This document shows, one piece after another, positions 12,040 through 23,639 of a DNA stretch of 64,000 bases (position 1 is the first letter of the stretch; every line of letters begins with the position of its first letter). Position numbers and translations under genes: made by a program. The stretch is from Carallia brachiata (Eukaryota > Streptophyta > Magnoliopsida > Malpighiales > Rhizophoraceae): positions 12,993,892 through 13,057,891 of the forward strand of contig JADCRB010000016.1 of the NCBI GenBank assembly GCA_021464245.1, written 5' to 3'. The notes under the pieces were generated by a model. That model was not told the DNA's origin and ran no database searches. It worked only from the letters and a program-made list of their open reading frames with translations.

Positions 12040-13324
12040 GCGCTGACCAATATTCAATAATTCTAGAGTAAATTAAAAAAAGTAAGTGGTCTAATTGAGC
12101 ACGCGTACAAGTATTCCAGCGTGGAAACGTTTCCCAAATAACTTGGAATTTCTCCTGTTAAGCGGTTCACAGTAATGGAGCTGCAGCACACAAATGTTTT
12201 CATTCTTGTACTAATTAAGAACTTGCCAATTGTCACAAAGTTGCAAAGAAGTTGCTCACAGAAATTTCAGCTTTGTGGCAGTCCACTGGGGAGGTATGTT
12301 ACCACTAAGATAGTTCCGTGTTAAGTCACTGTAAACCAGTTCAAAAAATTTAAATTGAATATTAATGATCGAATCTTCTTATGCAATGCTAGCTTATAAC
12401 GGTAATTGGAAGTATTACTTACAGACTCTCGAGGTAAGGTAGTTTGTTAATAGCTGCAGGCAGAACACCATCAAGATCTTGCCCTTTTAGAAATCTGAAA
12501 CACAACCATACAAGGACATATCCAGTTCCAGTTGCAATTAGAACACATAAGACTCCTGACAGCAAGATAACAAGTAATTACATTGGTCAAACGAAGGAAA
12601 GGGAAGATAAGTACAAAGAAACTTTGAATTGAGTGAAGAAATGTACATTTTGGTCACGACATACACCCATTGGATTGGAGCAATTGCAGACGAGACTATT
12701 GTTGAACGTTTGGTAGTACGATTCCGCAGCCATCGAGTTGGAACTTGGTTTTGGGGGTTTTGTGGTATTCCAGCTTGGGCTATTACTGCACGGATCTATG
12801 CTAAAATCCCAGTTTCTTTTCCCCACTTGACTTGCTATTTCGTGCAAAGCTTCCACTGCAACACATCGCAAATCCAAGAGTTGATCAACCTTTGCCAATT
12901 CCAATATGAGACAGTTGGTTCCCAGACTAAGCCAAAAGGACATTTTGTTCCCCATGTCACTTTGATCAAAGGTGTCACAAAGTTTTTGGTTCTATTATTG
13001 GCCATGGCCTACTATGCTTAAAACTTATATGACTTTTGAATGAAGAGGAATGGTCTGCGTACTATTCATTGAAGAAGGAGACGTTAAATGAAAACAAAAC
13101 CCAAAACAAAAAAGTGAAAATGGCTATTTTTTGTATACCTTCATCGGGTGGAAGGAAGCTAGCTCGTGCTTTAGTATTGGTTGTTCCAGTGCACACTACG
13201 AACGTAAGCAGAACAAAGCTAGAGGCCATGTTGAAAGTATTCGCAACTCTTTTCGTCATCATCATCCTAATCTTATTCTTGTGATCTCAACCAAGTTACT
13301 TGAAAGCTGAAGCTCGGGAAATGC

Positions 13325-13330
13325 TTTATA
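13325..13330 (-). promoter_or_regulatory. TATA box of copy A
   Basis: TATAAA on the minus strand, about 60 bases upstream of the exon 1 ATG at 13265. Copy C has the same word at the same distance (50864-50869). Confidence 0.6.
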
Positions 13331-13443
13331 AGTACACATTTTGTCATGAGTTTCCACTAGGACAAATGTTAATGTCGTGATGAATGTTGCATGATGATTA
13401 TTTGTTATATAATAATTGTTATAATTTGTATAATAATAATAAT

Positions 13444-13446
<3 letters not shown>

Positions 13447-13474
<28 letters not shown>
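13447..13474. repeat. (AT)n microsatellite
   Basis: About 14 uninterrupted AT units followed by TTTA repeats. Confidence 0.9.
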
Positions 13475-13480
<6 letters not shown>

Positions 13481-14944
13481 TTATTTATTTATATTTATTT
13501 TTTTTTTTGTACATTTTATGAATATAGTTGCAAAAAATTTTTCTGTTGCATTAAGGATATTCTCTAGGGTGATTTGCTCGAGCCATATAATGGAACTCTT
13601 TCCAAAAAAGCTACTACTTTATGATAGTTATAAAAGCTGACTAAATTAGATCAAATCAAACTTGTGATTCAATAAATGGGATTTCCCGTTCTTCAAAAGA
13701 AAACTTGGATGGACCATTCAATCGGGGTTAATGGGCTCCAACTGGTAACTTACCATTGACCCGAACCAAATTTTTTAATTTGATATTTCATTTCAAAATA
13801 TTATCCGCCAAAATATTTTACTAATGTTCATAAAATTATAGAACTGAAAAAATATAGTAAATATCTTAAATATAATTTAATATATTTTCCATTCAATGTC
13901 AATGAGCGTTCCATGGACAACGCTGTACACTCAGATTGATTGCGCTACTCACACTAATCAGCAGCGTTGTGGCCTCTTTTTTTTATTCCTCTTCCTTTTT
14001 TTCTTTTTTTTCTAACTTTTTACCCTGCCAAGACATTTCTTACTAGGAGGCCAAAACTTGCCAGATGATAGCTATTTGAATTGATGGCTATTTTAAGTGA
14101 CGAAAAACATACTCCACAGGTCCTTAGAAGATAAACGCCTTTTTTCTGATTATATATATACGTATAATAAATGTTATCAACGTGCTTGTGAAATTGCACA
14201 AATTTAACGAATTTGCAACCAAAAAAACTGGGAAAATGAGAAACAATAAAAATATATGATGATTTAAATACTTAAATTTCATTAAAGGAGACACCCAATA
14301 CTTGAGAATTTAGATATTCACTTCAAAAATCTGAATTCTCATATAGTTAGCTCTTCTTGTGTAATTTAAGTTCTAACAAAAGACTAGATATTTTTGGTAT
14401 TGTAAAAAAAAAAAAAAAGAGAATTGTTGAATTTTTCATGCATGGTCAACGTCAACGTCACTGTATGGAAACGTCAAAGTCATATGTGCTTCAGGTAACC
14501 ACACACGTAAAAGTCACCCGAACAACCCAAAACCTAAAATTTGAATAACCCAATTTCTCTTATGTCCATGTAATTAAGTTCAAAAACAGAATGAATTTAA
14601 AAGTGGAATATAAGTTGCCTGTATAAAGTTGCTAAGAAAAAAAAAATTTAATTTAACAGTGTAATTATTTGTTGCTTTTTACAGTGGAGGGTGCGGCTGG
14701 ACTTTTTCACGAACAAAAAATAGTAATCTTGGAAACAACAAAAAGAACAGAATTTGATAAAGAGTTTCACGGTATTACTGTTTTTTAAATAATATTAAAG
14801 TGATAAATATTATATTAAATAATATTTAATCATTTTTTAAATTTATTTAATAATTTATATTATTTTTATATTATTTTAATTTTACATAAAATAATCTCAC
14901 CAAACATTTTTGTTTTATAAATGGAGTTGGGCAAGAGACATTAA

Positions 14945-15682
14945 GGATTTGTTTAGTTTACCTATTTAATATTACTGTTACTGATTGATACTATTAATTG
15001 CTACTATTGATTGCCGATTACTGATTGCTGTTACCTGTTACTGATTACTGAAAAAACTAATAAAGTTTTTAGTTAACTTTATATTTACTGTTACTGTTAA
15101 ATAATTAAATGACTGATTTAGACATTTAATTTATATTAATGTATTATATAAACAATATTATCTTTATGTTTTATAATTTTTATTTTTAGAATAAATATTC
15201 TATAAATAATATTGAGAATTTTTTTACTTAATTTTTTTCAAAAAAATATTAATGTTTACTAGATAATAAAAATATAATATTTAAGGTATTTTAAGTATCA
15301 ATATTAATAAAAATTTAAAGTGAAAAAAATTTAAGAATCGTTGAAAAATGTAAGTGTTACGTTTATATAAATATTGATGAAGTTGATTAACAACTAACAA
15401 ATCATATGCAAGTGGTAAATAAAAAATAATAAATTTATATAAATATTTTTTGAAGGTATTTTAGTCTATATAAATTATTATTAATTTTAAAAATTGAAAA
15501 ATAACCTAAAAAATAACAAAAGTAACTTTAAACTATATTTCAATTAACTGTTGTTAGGATGTTATATAAAAAAATAAATAGAATTAAACAATAAGTTAAA
15601 AAACTTAACCAAATACTCATTTTCCTACTTTTTAAAAATAAAATGTAAATATATCTTTCTAAAAACTAATCCAAATCCCCTC
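14945..15682. mobile_element. MITE with TAA target duplication (PIF/Harbinger-like)
   Basis: 738 bases absent from the matching place in copy C's flank (near 52915). It is flanked by TAA at 14942-14944 and 15683-15685. Ends are imperfect inverted repeats (GGATTTGTTTAG on the left; GGGGATTTGGATTAG as the reverse complement of the right). Just inside the left end is a run of TTACTGTTACTGATTG-like subrepeats. A 3-base TAA/TWA target is typical of PIF/Harbinger elements. The superfamily is an inference; the insertion itself is clear. Confidence 0.65.
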
Positions 15683-15689
15683 TAAATGT

Positions 15690-16011
15690 TACCATAAACT
15701 TACATGTATTCCAGTCAAAATGTCTCGTCTCTAAAATTTCTCTGAAAAAACAATAATATGGGAGATATTAAGAATTTTATGAAGATGTCAAATTAGTTTG
15801 TTAATACCAATCAGCAATTATATTTTGGTAGCCACATCAATCTCTTCAAACTTTCACAGAGTATATGGGCTCTCCTAAGCCTTTAATGTGTTGGGGGTGG
15901 CCAACTCGTTCTAAGAAAGTCTCTGAGCAAAATTTCATAGTTGGCTTTATAAAAGATAAAGTGAATGCACTTTGTTCATTTTTTAAGTTTTTAATGTTCT
16001 CTTTTTCCATG

Positions 16012-16044
<33 letters not shown>

Positions 16045-16800
16045 TTTTTTCTCATACGATTTATTGATACAGGGGCGAGAGAGAAAAACATATATATTCT
16101 CTAGTATTTATACTCGAATAAAGATTGGTAGTCAGACCTAGCATAGGAACAAAATGTAACCAGTTGAATATTAAATATAATTGTGTTGATTTTTTTAAGA
16201 AAAAAAATTTTTAAAGAAAAAGAATTTTTTTTGTTTTAGTATATTATATTAGATCTACACTTTAAATTTAAAATAATATTTATTTAATTTTAACTTTTAA
16301 TTTTGTAATCTCTTTTAAAAAATTCTTTCCTAGAAAAAGTGCATATGACACTTTTCTTGTAATTAGTTGCATTTTCCTTCTAAATTAATTTTTTTTAAAA
16401 TTTCCAGATACTAATTTTTTTCTCTTCAAAAAAAAAAAAAAAAAACCTTGTCTGACTCTACCTTCAGTGCAGTAACCGCGCCCTTCATACCCAACAGAAA
16501 ATTGACTAACGTTGACAGATAAAATTCCGTCTGAAAGTCTTTATGGTCAACGCGGCCTCTATTTGATATGTGCTCGCTGCTTGCATGATAATTTTGATGT
16601 CCTTTTGCAATAATTTTGATAGCTGGGAAATTGGGGAGCCCATGTGTATTAAAAACGTATTATTTCCTAGCAACTCCGACCTTTCAATCCACTGTACTCC
16701 CAGTTAAAATCCTTTCCTTTGTCATTGACAATGTCAATGAGTCTCCCTGGACAACCCTTTGCATTTATTCCAAGTCATTGTCTTTGAGGAGTATTATTGA
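15690..16800. other. 5'-flank block continued, no gene
   Basis: Matches 52920-53410 and 53820-54100 behind copy C. Holds a (TA)n run at 16014-16042. Short open frames here are AT-rich noise. Confidence 0.55.
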
Positions 16801-16821
16801 AACGGGCTCCATTACATGTCT

Positions 16822-17019
16822 AAACAAATTTTTTTTATTGTATTTACACGAATTTTTTTTGTGTAATCAGAAGTATTTTTTGTGTAACTAAGAGCAGAAA
16901 ATGTGCAACAAAAAAATAGTAATATTTTTTGTATCACTTTTTATCATTGTGGTTGCACAAAATAACCTTATAGTTGCACAAAAAAAATTACGTGTAGAGA
17001 CAATAAAAAAAATTTGTTT
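16822..17019. mobile_element. Foldback MITE, 198 bases
   Basis: A perfect 19-base inverted repeat at 16822-16840 and 17001-17019; pairing continues imperfectly for about 45 bases on each side (TACACG / CGTGTA words), leaving a short central loop. Related foldbacks with the same A/T tract and GTAAC / GTGCAAC words lie at about 21532-21740 and 41385-41590. Confidence 0.75.
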
Positions 17020-17481
17020 GACCATAAACATTTTCCCTATTGGAATAATCTTATTATTCTAAAGACTTTTTTTTTTTGTCATTTTTAGATTCCTGCTCTT
17101 CTGATACAACTTTCAATTATATGAACATTTTGGTACTTTTCAAATGCTTTACATGTACAGTCAAAAAATGTACTTTCCATGTACAAAAATGTTTTCATTC
17201 ACTTCCTATATTTTTTGTCTCATTACAATTGGCTACTTTTTTATTTTCTTGATAGGTAATTGTGATTGATCAAAATCAAAACTTTCATGATGACTCAAGT
17301 AAGTAATTAATATTTCTTTTTTTTTTTTTTTTTTGTGCGTGAATGGGCGTAACTTATCCATAGAACTGATAACAATGACAAACAGTAGATTGTGACCCAC
17401 AAATTCACCACAAGACTGAGCGCGGGTCCATTTTAATATTTACAGAAAAGCTTTTTAATTGCAAAGTTTAGTCGTTATAAA

Positions 17482-17482
17482 T

Positions 17483-17525
<43 letters not shown>
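17482..17525. repeat. (TA)n microsatellite
   Basis: TA repeats with a single CA interruption. Confidence 0.85.
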
Positions 17526-17532
<7 letters not shown>

Positions 17533-17899
17533 ATATATAATATTTTTTTAATATTTATAAAGAAAGTATATGATATATAAAAAAACATACAATTTGTATA
17601 AACATATAAAATACACAACATGATAAAATAATTATAAAAAAATTATATGATATATCAAAAACAATTATAAGAACTATATAAATAACAATTAATAACTAAT
17701 ATTTTTTAATTTAAAAAATATATAATTGTTTAGACGGATCGTATATTTCTCTTTATCATATCATATATCTTTTTTATAAATATAAAATAATGTTATATAT
17801 TTCGTATATTATATCATATATACAATTACTTTACAGTATTTAAATTTCACGGGTACTAAATTTTATAATCACATAATAATTTTTTATTTTATTTTATTT

Positions 17900-18500
17900 T
17901 ATTTCTTTTGGGTGTGCGTTAATGGCATTTGAAGTTCCTATTACTTGTCACCATCACTGGGTGAGGCAACTGCCCTCAGATGCGAGGAGAGATGACCACT
18001 TAGAAAGAAGACAATACTGCTTGGGCCCATTGATTTTTTTTTTTATTTCCTTGGCGCGACCTGCGCCGGGGTGGCCCATTGATTTTTTCGTAGCAAAGAA
18101 AAGTATTCTTGGAGGCTACAGGAAGAAGAAGCGGAAATTTGATTGGTGGAGTTGGAAAACAGGTCTTAAATATCACAGTTGAGGTGGCGTTGTCACTTTT
18201 TTTTTTTAGACAAATACAGTATTAACTAAAAAATTTTGAGTTCAACAAAATGTTTGTTTATGGATACTTTTATTTTTTTAAAGAGATTAATAATTTAATT
18301 TATTTTTTAATAAAAATAATTTATTTGTAATTTTATATTATATAATAAGTAGAGGTTATTTAAGATAAAAAATAAAAAAATAAATTTATATATTATAAAA
18401 TTATAAGTGAATTATACGTAAAATAAGCGAGTAAAATTAATAAATATTATTTTTTTGTCATTAAATGATTCAAAGGCAAAAATATTAATTGCCCCAGTGT
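17900..18500. repeat. Non-coding repeat block R, copy 1
   Basis: One of at least seven copies in the window of a non-coding unit anchored by GAGGCAACTG and GATGACCATTTAGAAAG. Other anchors lie near 21345, 33300, 40980, 54540, 57950 and 59420. It also holds TTTGATTGGTGGAGTTG and the later words ATTAATTGTCCC and ATTATTAGTGCC. No long frame is conserved between copies. Confidence 0.7.
18024..18088 (-). mobile_element. Very short retroposon-like insertion in block R
   Basis: The 16-base word GGCCCATTGATTTTTT occurs at 18024-18039 and 18073-18088, flanking 33 bases that contain a T-run and a GC hairpin (GGCGC/GCGCC). Other copies of block R have the word once. A long target duplication next to a poly-T tract suggests a heavily 5'-truncated minus-strand retroposon. 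Confidence 0.5.
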
Positions 18501-19062
18501 TATTATCACTGTATATAAACAATATATTTAACAAGGAAATTAATCTTTCTCGGTAACGACAAATCAATAATAATGTGCTGAATAATTCTACGATGCCTCA
18601 TAAGATAAATATTATGGCCGTTACAGAAAGGTAAATGTTTACAGCCAAAAACTATCCTTTAGCTTTAGTAAACAAAAAAGAAAAAAAAAGAAAAGAAAAA
18701 ATAATTTTCCATTTACTATTAAAATTTAAAAGATTGAACCGATAAAAAAATCAAGGTTTAAAGTATTATTAAATATATTTAAAACAAATTAAGTACTAAT
18801 TACAGATTAATTTTTCAAAATAAAATTAATGTTTTGTCGACATAACAGTAGCTATGCCAGTATCGTGTGGCAGAATTGTTGACCAGTATAACGTGCCCTT
18901 TTGGGCACTAAGTTCATGGAGCTCCTCTCTTGTTTTGTAGCTTCCTACGAGGGAATCTTATCCTCTTCTAAATTGTTGATACATATGAAACATTCTTGTA
19001 ATTTTCTAGGGATATAGTACACCCAAATGTGTGTTCATTATATTATAAAAATTAAATTATAT

Positions 19063-19127
19063 TGCCCTGGTGAGCTTTGAGCTCACGATTGTTTAAGAGA
19101 CAAGTGCACTACTGCTGTGCTACAGAG
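19063..19127 (-). mobile_element. tRNA-Lys-like SINE head, copy 1
   Basis: On the minus strand TAGCACAGCAGTAG resembles a Pol III A box, a 4-base anticodon-like stem (TTGT/ACAA) encloses the 7-base loop CTCTTAA with anticodon CTT (Lys), and a worn B box follows (GTGAGCTCAAAGCTCACC). The acceptor stem is missing, so it is not a working tRNA gene. Related segments are at 24844-24906 and 61912-61982. Confidence 0.6.
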
Positions 19128-20115
19128 ATAAGGATGACAACAGAGAGGGTGGGAGCAGAGATGGCCTCTCCGATCTCCGTCTCTGCTTTTAAATCTTGTC
19201 CTCATCCTTCCCAGAGACTTTTGGTCTCTGTCCCTATCTCTGTTGGAGATCGGGATTCCCGATCTCCACATCATCTTTGCCTTTAATTTGGACTAAAAAT
19301 AGGAAAATTTATATTCACTCCTCATCGAATATCTTCCCTACTTCAAGTAAATTTAAGAACATAATAGGATGGAGCTCATCTCATCTGTCAAAAGAATGAA
19401 CCAACAAAAATCAAAGAATGAACAAAAAAAACTTGACAATATTATATAATTAACACTTTTCAGACTCAAGCAAAGGACTTATAAATTCATATTGTTTCTA
19501 TGGACAAATTTTTTCAATTACACCTCTTCCCCCCTCCATCGAGTTTATTGCCTAGCTATCTGTGAAACCCAAATTATAAATTCAATCTTATCGTGTGTCT
19601 TTGTTGTTTTAAACAATGGACAATGGTCAGCAAAAACTTAAATATGCTTTTGGAGCACTAACAAATGCCAACTAAATTGTCATATAAAAGAAGTAAAGAA
19701 CTTAATGAGAGCATATGACATCCAGTGAGCATAGAGCAATCACTCCTTAAATCATTGCAAGCAAAATTTTCAAGCACAAATAAGTCACAATTCTAAGAAT
19801 TATAAAAGAGCAATCACCTGACTAAAATACAAAAGTATTTGAGAACTAAAAAAACTTCTAATAAGACTAGACTGAGTATTCCAATCAAACTCTAGCTATT
19901 GGAACAACAACAATACATTGAAGGAATTGCTCCTTCAACAAGGAATTGCTCTTTTAACAATACCATGCTTCTAACCAAGTAAGTTCCTTCTTGGCTCTTG
20001 CTTTTCCAATATTTTTTGTTCTACTTCACTACATGCATTTGATGTGGACATGAGTTTCTTCTTTGGACCTTATTCAAATTTCTTTTCATTTTCGGTTCTC
20101 ACGTTTCCCAACAAG

Positions 20116-20128
20116 TGGTATTAGAGCC
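20116..20128 (+). other. LTR-retrotransposon primer-binding site relic
   Basis: TGGTATTAGAGCC differs by one base from the site for initiator tRNA-Met and follows an LTR-like end (CCCAACA) by two bases. The matching site in the other block D is TGGTAGCAGAGCC at 62967-62979. A region beginning near 20357 (63208 in the other copy, TGTTAGGATG) ends with the same words that precede the site, as a 3' LTR would; the interior would be only about 240 bases. A worn TRIM-like element is the likely source. Confidence 0.5.
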
Positions 20129-21531
20129 AATGGTTAAGTAAGGGATGAGTATGACAGTGCACGTTAATTCTTATGAATACTACCCCCACGTAGTTTAGGT
20201 TAGTTCTTAGAGTATTTGACAGCGGACTCCAGATCAAGGCTCAGCAAGATTTTGTTAGTTATTAGACAATTGGACTGTTGAATTTAGTAGAGTGGTGACG
20301 CGTTTAGGCGGAGCATGTCCTATGTGGAGAGGCTCACATTTGAGGAAGAGATTATTAAAATGTGATATGTGAATTATTGTCTTAAATATCTCATATTTAA
20401 AAGAAAAGGGAAGAATAAGCAACTTTTAAGTAAGAAGAACCCATAATCCCGATTTCGTAAAGTTTTAAGTTAAGATATAGTGTTAAGCTCATGTATTTAT
20501 TATTTGTTCAAACTCTATTCAGATTTCTCCTTATTTAAAATTTTCACATTTCCTTACAATACTCGAAAAAATCTAAATAAGATTAACAAGTATATCAAAT
20601 AACTGTTGGATCAACCAAATTTTAATACAAATTGATTAATATACAAGCAGGTCTAAAAATACTTATGGTCAACGATGCCTATATTTGATGTCCTCCCATA
20701 ACAATTTTGATGTCCTTTTGCACCATAATTTTGATGGCTGGGACACAGGGAGCCCATGCCTATTAAAATGAGTATTTCTTATCAACTCCGGCTTTTATAG
20801 TGTGTTTGGATTTGGAGAAATATATGAAAACAAGAAAGTTATGATTCATTTACATGAGATTTGGCTATCTAAACCAATTAAAAATTGAAACATTTGATTG
20901 GGGAAGAGCTTTCAATATTTAAAAATCATATTTAATTGAATGAACCAAATTTTTATAAAATTAGTTCCGGTTTCAGATATCCTCCGCTCCTTTTGGCTAC
21001 TGGCTTATGATATTCTTTTGATAAAGTCAATCTCTTTTGAACAATATTGTTTACCATAATTTCTGAACTTCACGTAAAATGAATAATTTCATGTCAATAC
21101 AAAGAATTTTGAGCTCTTTTGAGATGTTTGAACCAATTATAGATTAGTTTTGAGAATTAAGAAATTTTTTGAATTTGATTTATTTAATTCGGTCTTGAAA
21201 CTAGATCGAATATTTCAATTAATCAATTTTTTGATTTAAAAATAAATTTTAATTTTGTATAACTGGAGTTTCCATTTAATTTTTAGTTATAAGGTTTTTG
21301 TTCGGTTCCGAAGTATTTGCACCCGTACTTCAGGATACAATGACCATTTAGAAAGAGGACAAGACTGCTTAGTCCCATCGAAATTTTAGTAGGAAAGAAA
21401 AGTATTATTGGAGGCTAGAAGAAGAAGAAGAATAAATTTGATTGGCGGAGTTGGACGACAGAAATTAAACATCACAGTTGAGGTGGCATTCTATTTTCGT
21501 CGTTGATTATAGGAAAAAATTTGGTGGGTAG

Positions 21532-21740
21532 ATAAAATTTTTTTATTATATTTATATTTATATTTTTTTTGTAATTATCAGTGTTTTTATGTAACCACAA
21601 TAATAAAAAGTAATACAATAAATATTATTATTTTTTTATTTTATATATTTTTTGATAATTATATAAATAATAAGTGAAGTTACAAAAAAAAAAAAAAAAA
21701 AAAAAATTTTATGTGAACACAATTATAAAAATTTTATCTG
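21532..21740. mobile_element. Foldback MITE relic
   Basis: GATAAAATTTTT-type arms face each other at the two ends, with a T-rich / A-rich inner tract, as in the MITE at 16822-17019. It directly abuts the Mutator-type MITE at 21756. Confidence 0.5.
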
Positions 21741-21755
21741 GCCGTATAAGGGGCA

Positions 21756-22416
21756 AGGTTCTCAGAACCGAACCGGTCATTAAACCGGAAAACTGAGAGG
21801 TTCAAGGTTCAACCGGTTCGACCGGTAAAACCGCGGTTAAACCGGTAAAACCGGTATTTAATATTAAATATATAAAAATTAAATTTTTATACAGCTTATA
21901 TAATTATATAAAATGTTATATTATATAAGAATGATAATAAATATTTAAAATAAAGTGTATTTTAAGAATTATACTAATATTTACATACATTAAAGATATT
22001 ACAATTAGTATATTTAACAAAATATAATTTATAAAAATTAATTTAAAAAATAATATTTATAAATAGTGATTAAATATTAATTTTTAAAATTTAAAGATTA
22101 AATTGAAAATTTTAATCAATTGAGGACTAAATTAGAATTTTTAGTTAAAATTAGAGTTTTAATTATAATTTAGATAAAGTTTTGGGTTAAATTATAATTT
22201 AAAATTTTTTAATTTAAATTGAACCGGTTCACCCCGGTTCAACCGGTCCCGGTTTTCCCGGTTTTTCCGGTTCTTGACCGATTTTTCCGGTTCTTGACCG
22301 GTTTTTTCCAGTTTGGTCCGAATTCCATTTTTAAACTTGAACCGGACCGGACCTAGGACCGGTTCCCGATTTTTCCGGTCGAACCGGCCGGTCCGGTCCG
22401 GTTTTCAAATCCATGT
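21756..22416. mobile_element. Mutator-type MITE rich in ACCGGT, copy 1
   Basis: Both ends are packed with AACCGGT / ACCGGTT words in opposite orientation around an AT-rich core of about 350 bases. Flanking words TAAGGGGCA (21747-21755) and TAAGGGGAC (22417-22425) look like a 9-base target duplication with differences at the last two bases. No transposase is encoded. Confidence 0.65.
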
Positions 22417-22727
22417 TAAGGGGACACTTGATTATAACCCCTACATACTTGAGCAAAACGTCTACGAACCAGCTACGTTACACGTGTTGGTCATACTTGA
22501 GGTGGCATCGTCACTCTTGACTGTTGCAGAAAAGTATAATGCTAACAGAAATTAAATATGACAGTTCAGGTGGCAGTCTTTTTTGTTTGTCTTTGATTAT
22601 AACTCCAGCCTACGTGAATAAAATGTCTACCAACTAGCTACGTTACACGTGTTGGTCACAGTTGAGGTGGCGTTGTCACTCTTGAGCGTTGCAGAAAAGT
22701 ATAATGCCAAGTAGGAGTGTTTGTTTC

Positions 22728-23410
22728 AATGTTATAAGAACCAGACCAGATATTGAATCGAAAATTTTAGTAGTTCAAGATCCAACCGGTTCAACCAGTT
22801 TAACCGGAAATTGAACCGGTAAAACCGGTATTTAATATTAAATATATAAAAAAATATATATATATATTATACATCAAAATTTATATGTAAAATGTAATAT
22901 TATAATACATATATATGTATTATAATACTTACATTTATAAATTTAAAATATATGATTTAGAATTTATTATAAGATAGAATTAACAATTTTAAAAAAATTA
23001 ATAATTATCTTAACAAAAAAAAGAAAATAATAAGTATTAATTTATAAGAAACATAAAATAGTATGTGTCTTATATAAAATATTTGAGAAAATAATAAGTA
23101 AAAAAAAAAAAGAAGATAACAACAAGTTATAAGTTGGTCTAGTGGTATGAGACTTACTTTTCATGTTGGAGGTCAAGGGTTCGAAAACTAAGTTCTACAA
23201 AGTTGAGTGAAATTTTTTGTTAATAATTAAAATGACCAACCCGGTCAACCTGGGACCGGTTCACCGGTCCGACCGGTTGAACCGGTCCGTTGACCGGGTT
23301 TTGACCGGTCCGGTTCCAAGCAAATTTAGGCTATAACCCGGACCGGACTTCTGACCGGTCACCGGTCCGACCGGTTGAACGGCCGGTCCGGTCCGGGTTT
23401 GACAACAATG
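22728..23410. mobile_element. Mutator-type MITE rich in ACCGGT, copy 2
   Basis: 683 bases with ACCGGT-rich ends and an AT-rich core, flanked by an exact 9-base duplication GTTTGTTTC (22719-22727 and 23411-23419). Terminal sequences are imperfect inverted repeats (AATGTTATAAGAACC on the left; CATTGTTGTCAAACC as the reverse complement of the right). The 9-base duplication points to the Mutator superfamily. A tRNA-derived segment is nested inside. Confidence 0.75.
23120..23215 (+). mobile_element. tRNA-derived SINE nested in the MITE
   Basis: GTTGGTCTAGTGGTATGAGA closely follows a tRNA D-arm (A box), and GGGTTCGAAAAC about 45 bases later fits a B box. No such segment is present in the sister MITE at 21756-22416, so this is a later insertion. 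Confidence 0.6.
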
Positions 23411-23639
23411 GTTTGTTTCGCTTGATATAAGAAACTTAAAAAAATAGAAAAGGAGATGCAAGAGAGAAGAGAGAGACGAAAATAAAAAAGAGTTAGAGAG
23501 ATAAGGAGAGAAATTTTATTTATTTATATATATATACTAAATACGAAAAATATTTTTTTATACCTTAGCCAAATAATTGAAAATAACTCACTTTTCTAAT
23601 AAAAATTTTTGCTCTGAAAATATTTTTAAAGACAAATTA

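Larger units (their letters stand above)
5564..13265 (-). pseudogene. LRR-malectin receptor-like kinase (LRR-RLK VIII-2 type), copy A, frameshifted
   Basis: A plasma-membrane receptor kinase of the LRR-malectin type. Exons run right to left: signal peptide 13139-13265; N-terminal cap 12647-12855; LRR exons of mostly 72 bases at 12423-12494, 12260-12328, 12109-12180, 10622-10693, 10423-10494, 10269-10340, 10115-10183, 9921-9992, 9764-9835, 9526-9597, 9153-9218 and 8865-8933; linkers 8714-8749 and 8592-8632; malectin 8080-8467 and 7819-8011; TM 7521-7661; kinase 7306-7424, 6989-7196, 6640-6877, 6373-6523 and 5564-5953. The kinase has [27 protein letters not shown] and APE. Compared with B and C it lost two bases near 12657, one near 8095 and several within 7940-8011, so the ectodomain frame breaks while the kinase frame stays open. 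The intron between 10694 and 12108 holds a retrotransposon. Most likely a pseudogene; the family call is secure. Confidence 0.88.
13300..14940. repeat. 5'-flank block of copy A, shared with B and C
   Basis: The sequence 13560-14560 matches 31290-31620 plus 32140-32590 behind copy B and 51040-52040 behind copy C. It carries an (AT)n run at 13447-13474. It also recurs at the gene-less relics near 33800-34760, 55670-56020 and 58540-58930. No gene was recognised. Confidence 0.7.
18580..20850. repeat. Non-coding block D, duplicated at about 60350-63660
   Basis: About 2 kb matching the right end of the window, including the GGAGCTCCTCTCTTG word near 18917 (also 61794), the tRNA-like segment near 19063, and the LTR-like junction near 20116. 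A shorter third copy is at 24060-24340. No protein gene was recognised; the frames around 19077-19399 are not shared in phase with the other copy. Confidence 0.7.

Noticed and set aside
19063..19127. Functional tRNA-Lys gene
   Set aside because: No acceptor stem, worn B box, and repeated copies behave as SINE fragments.
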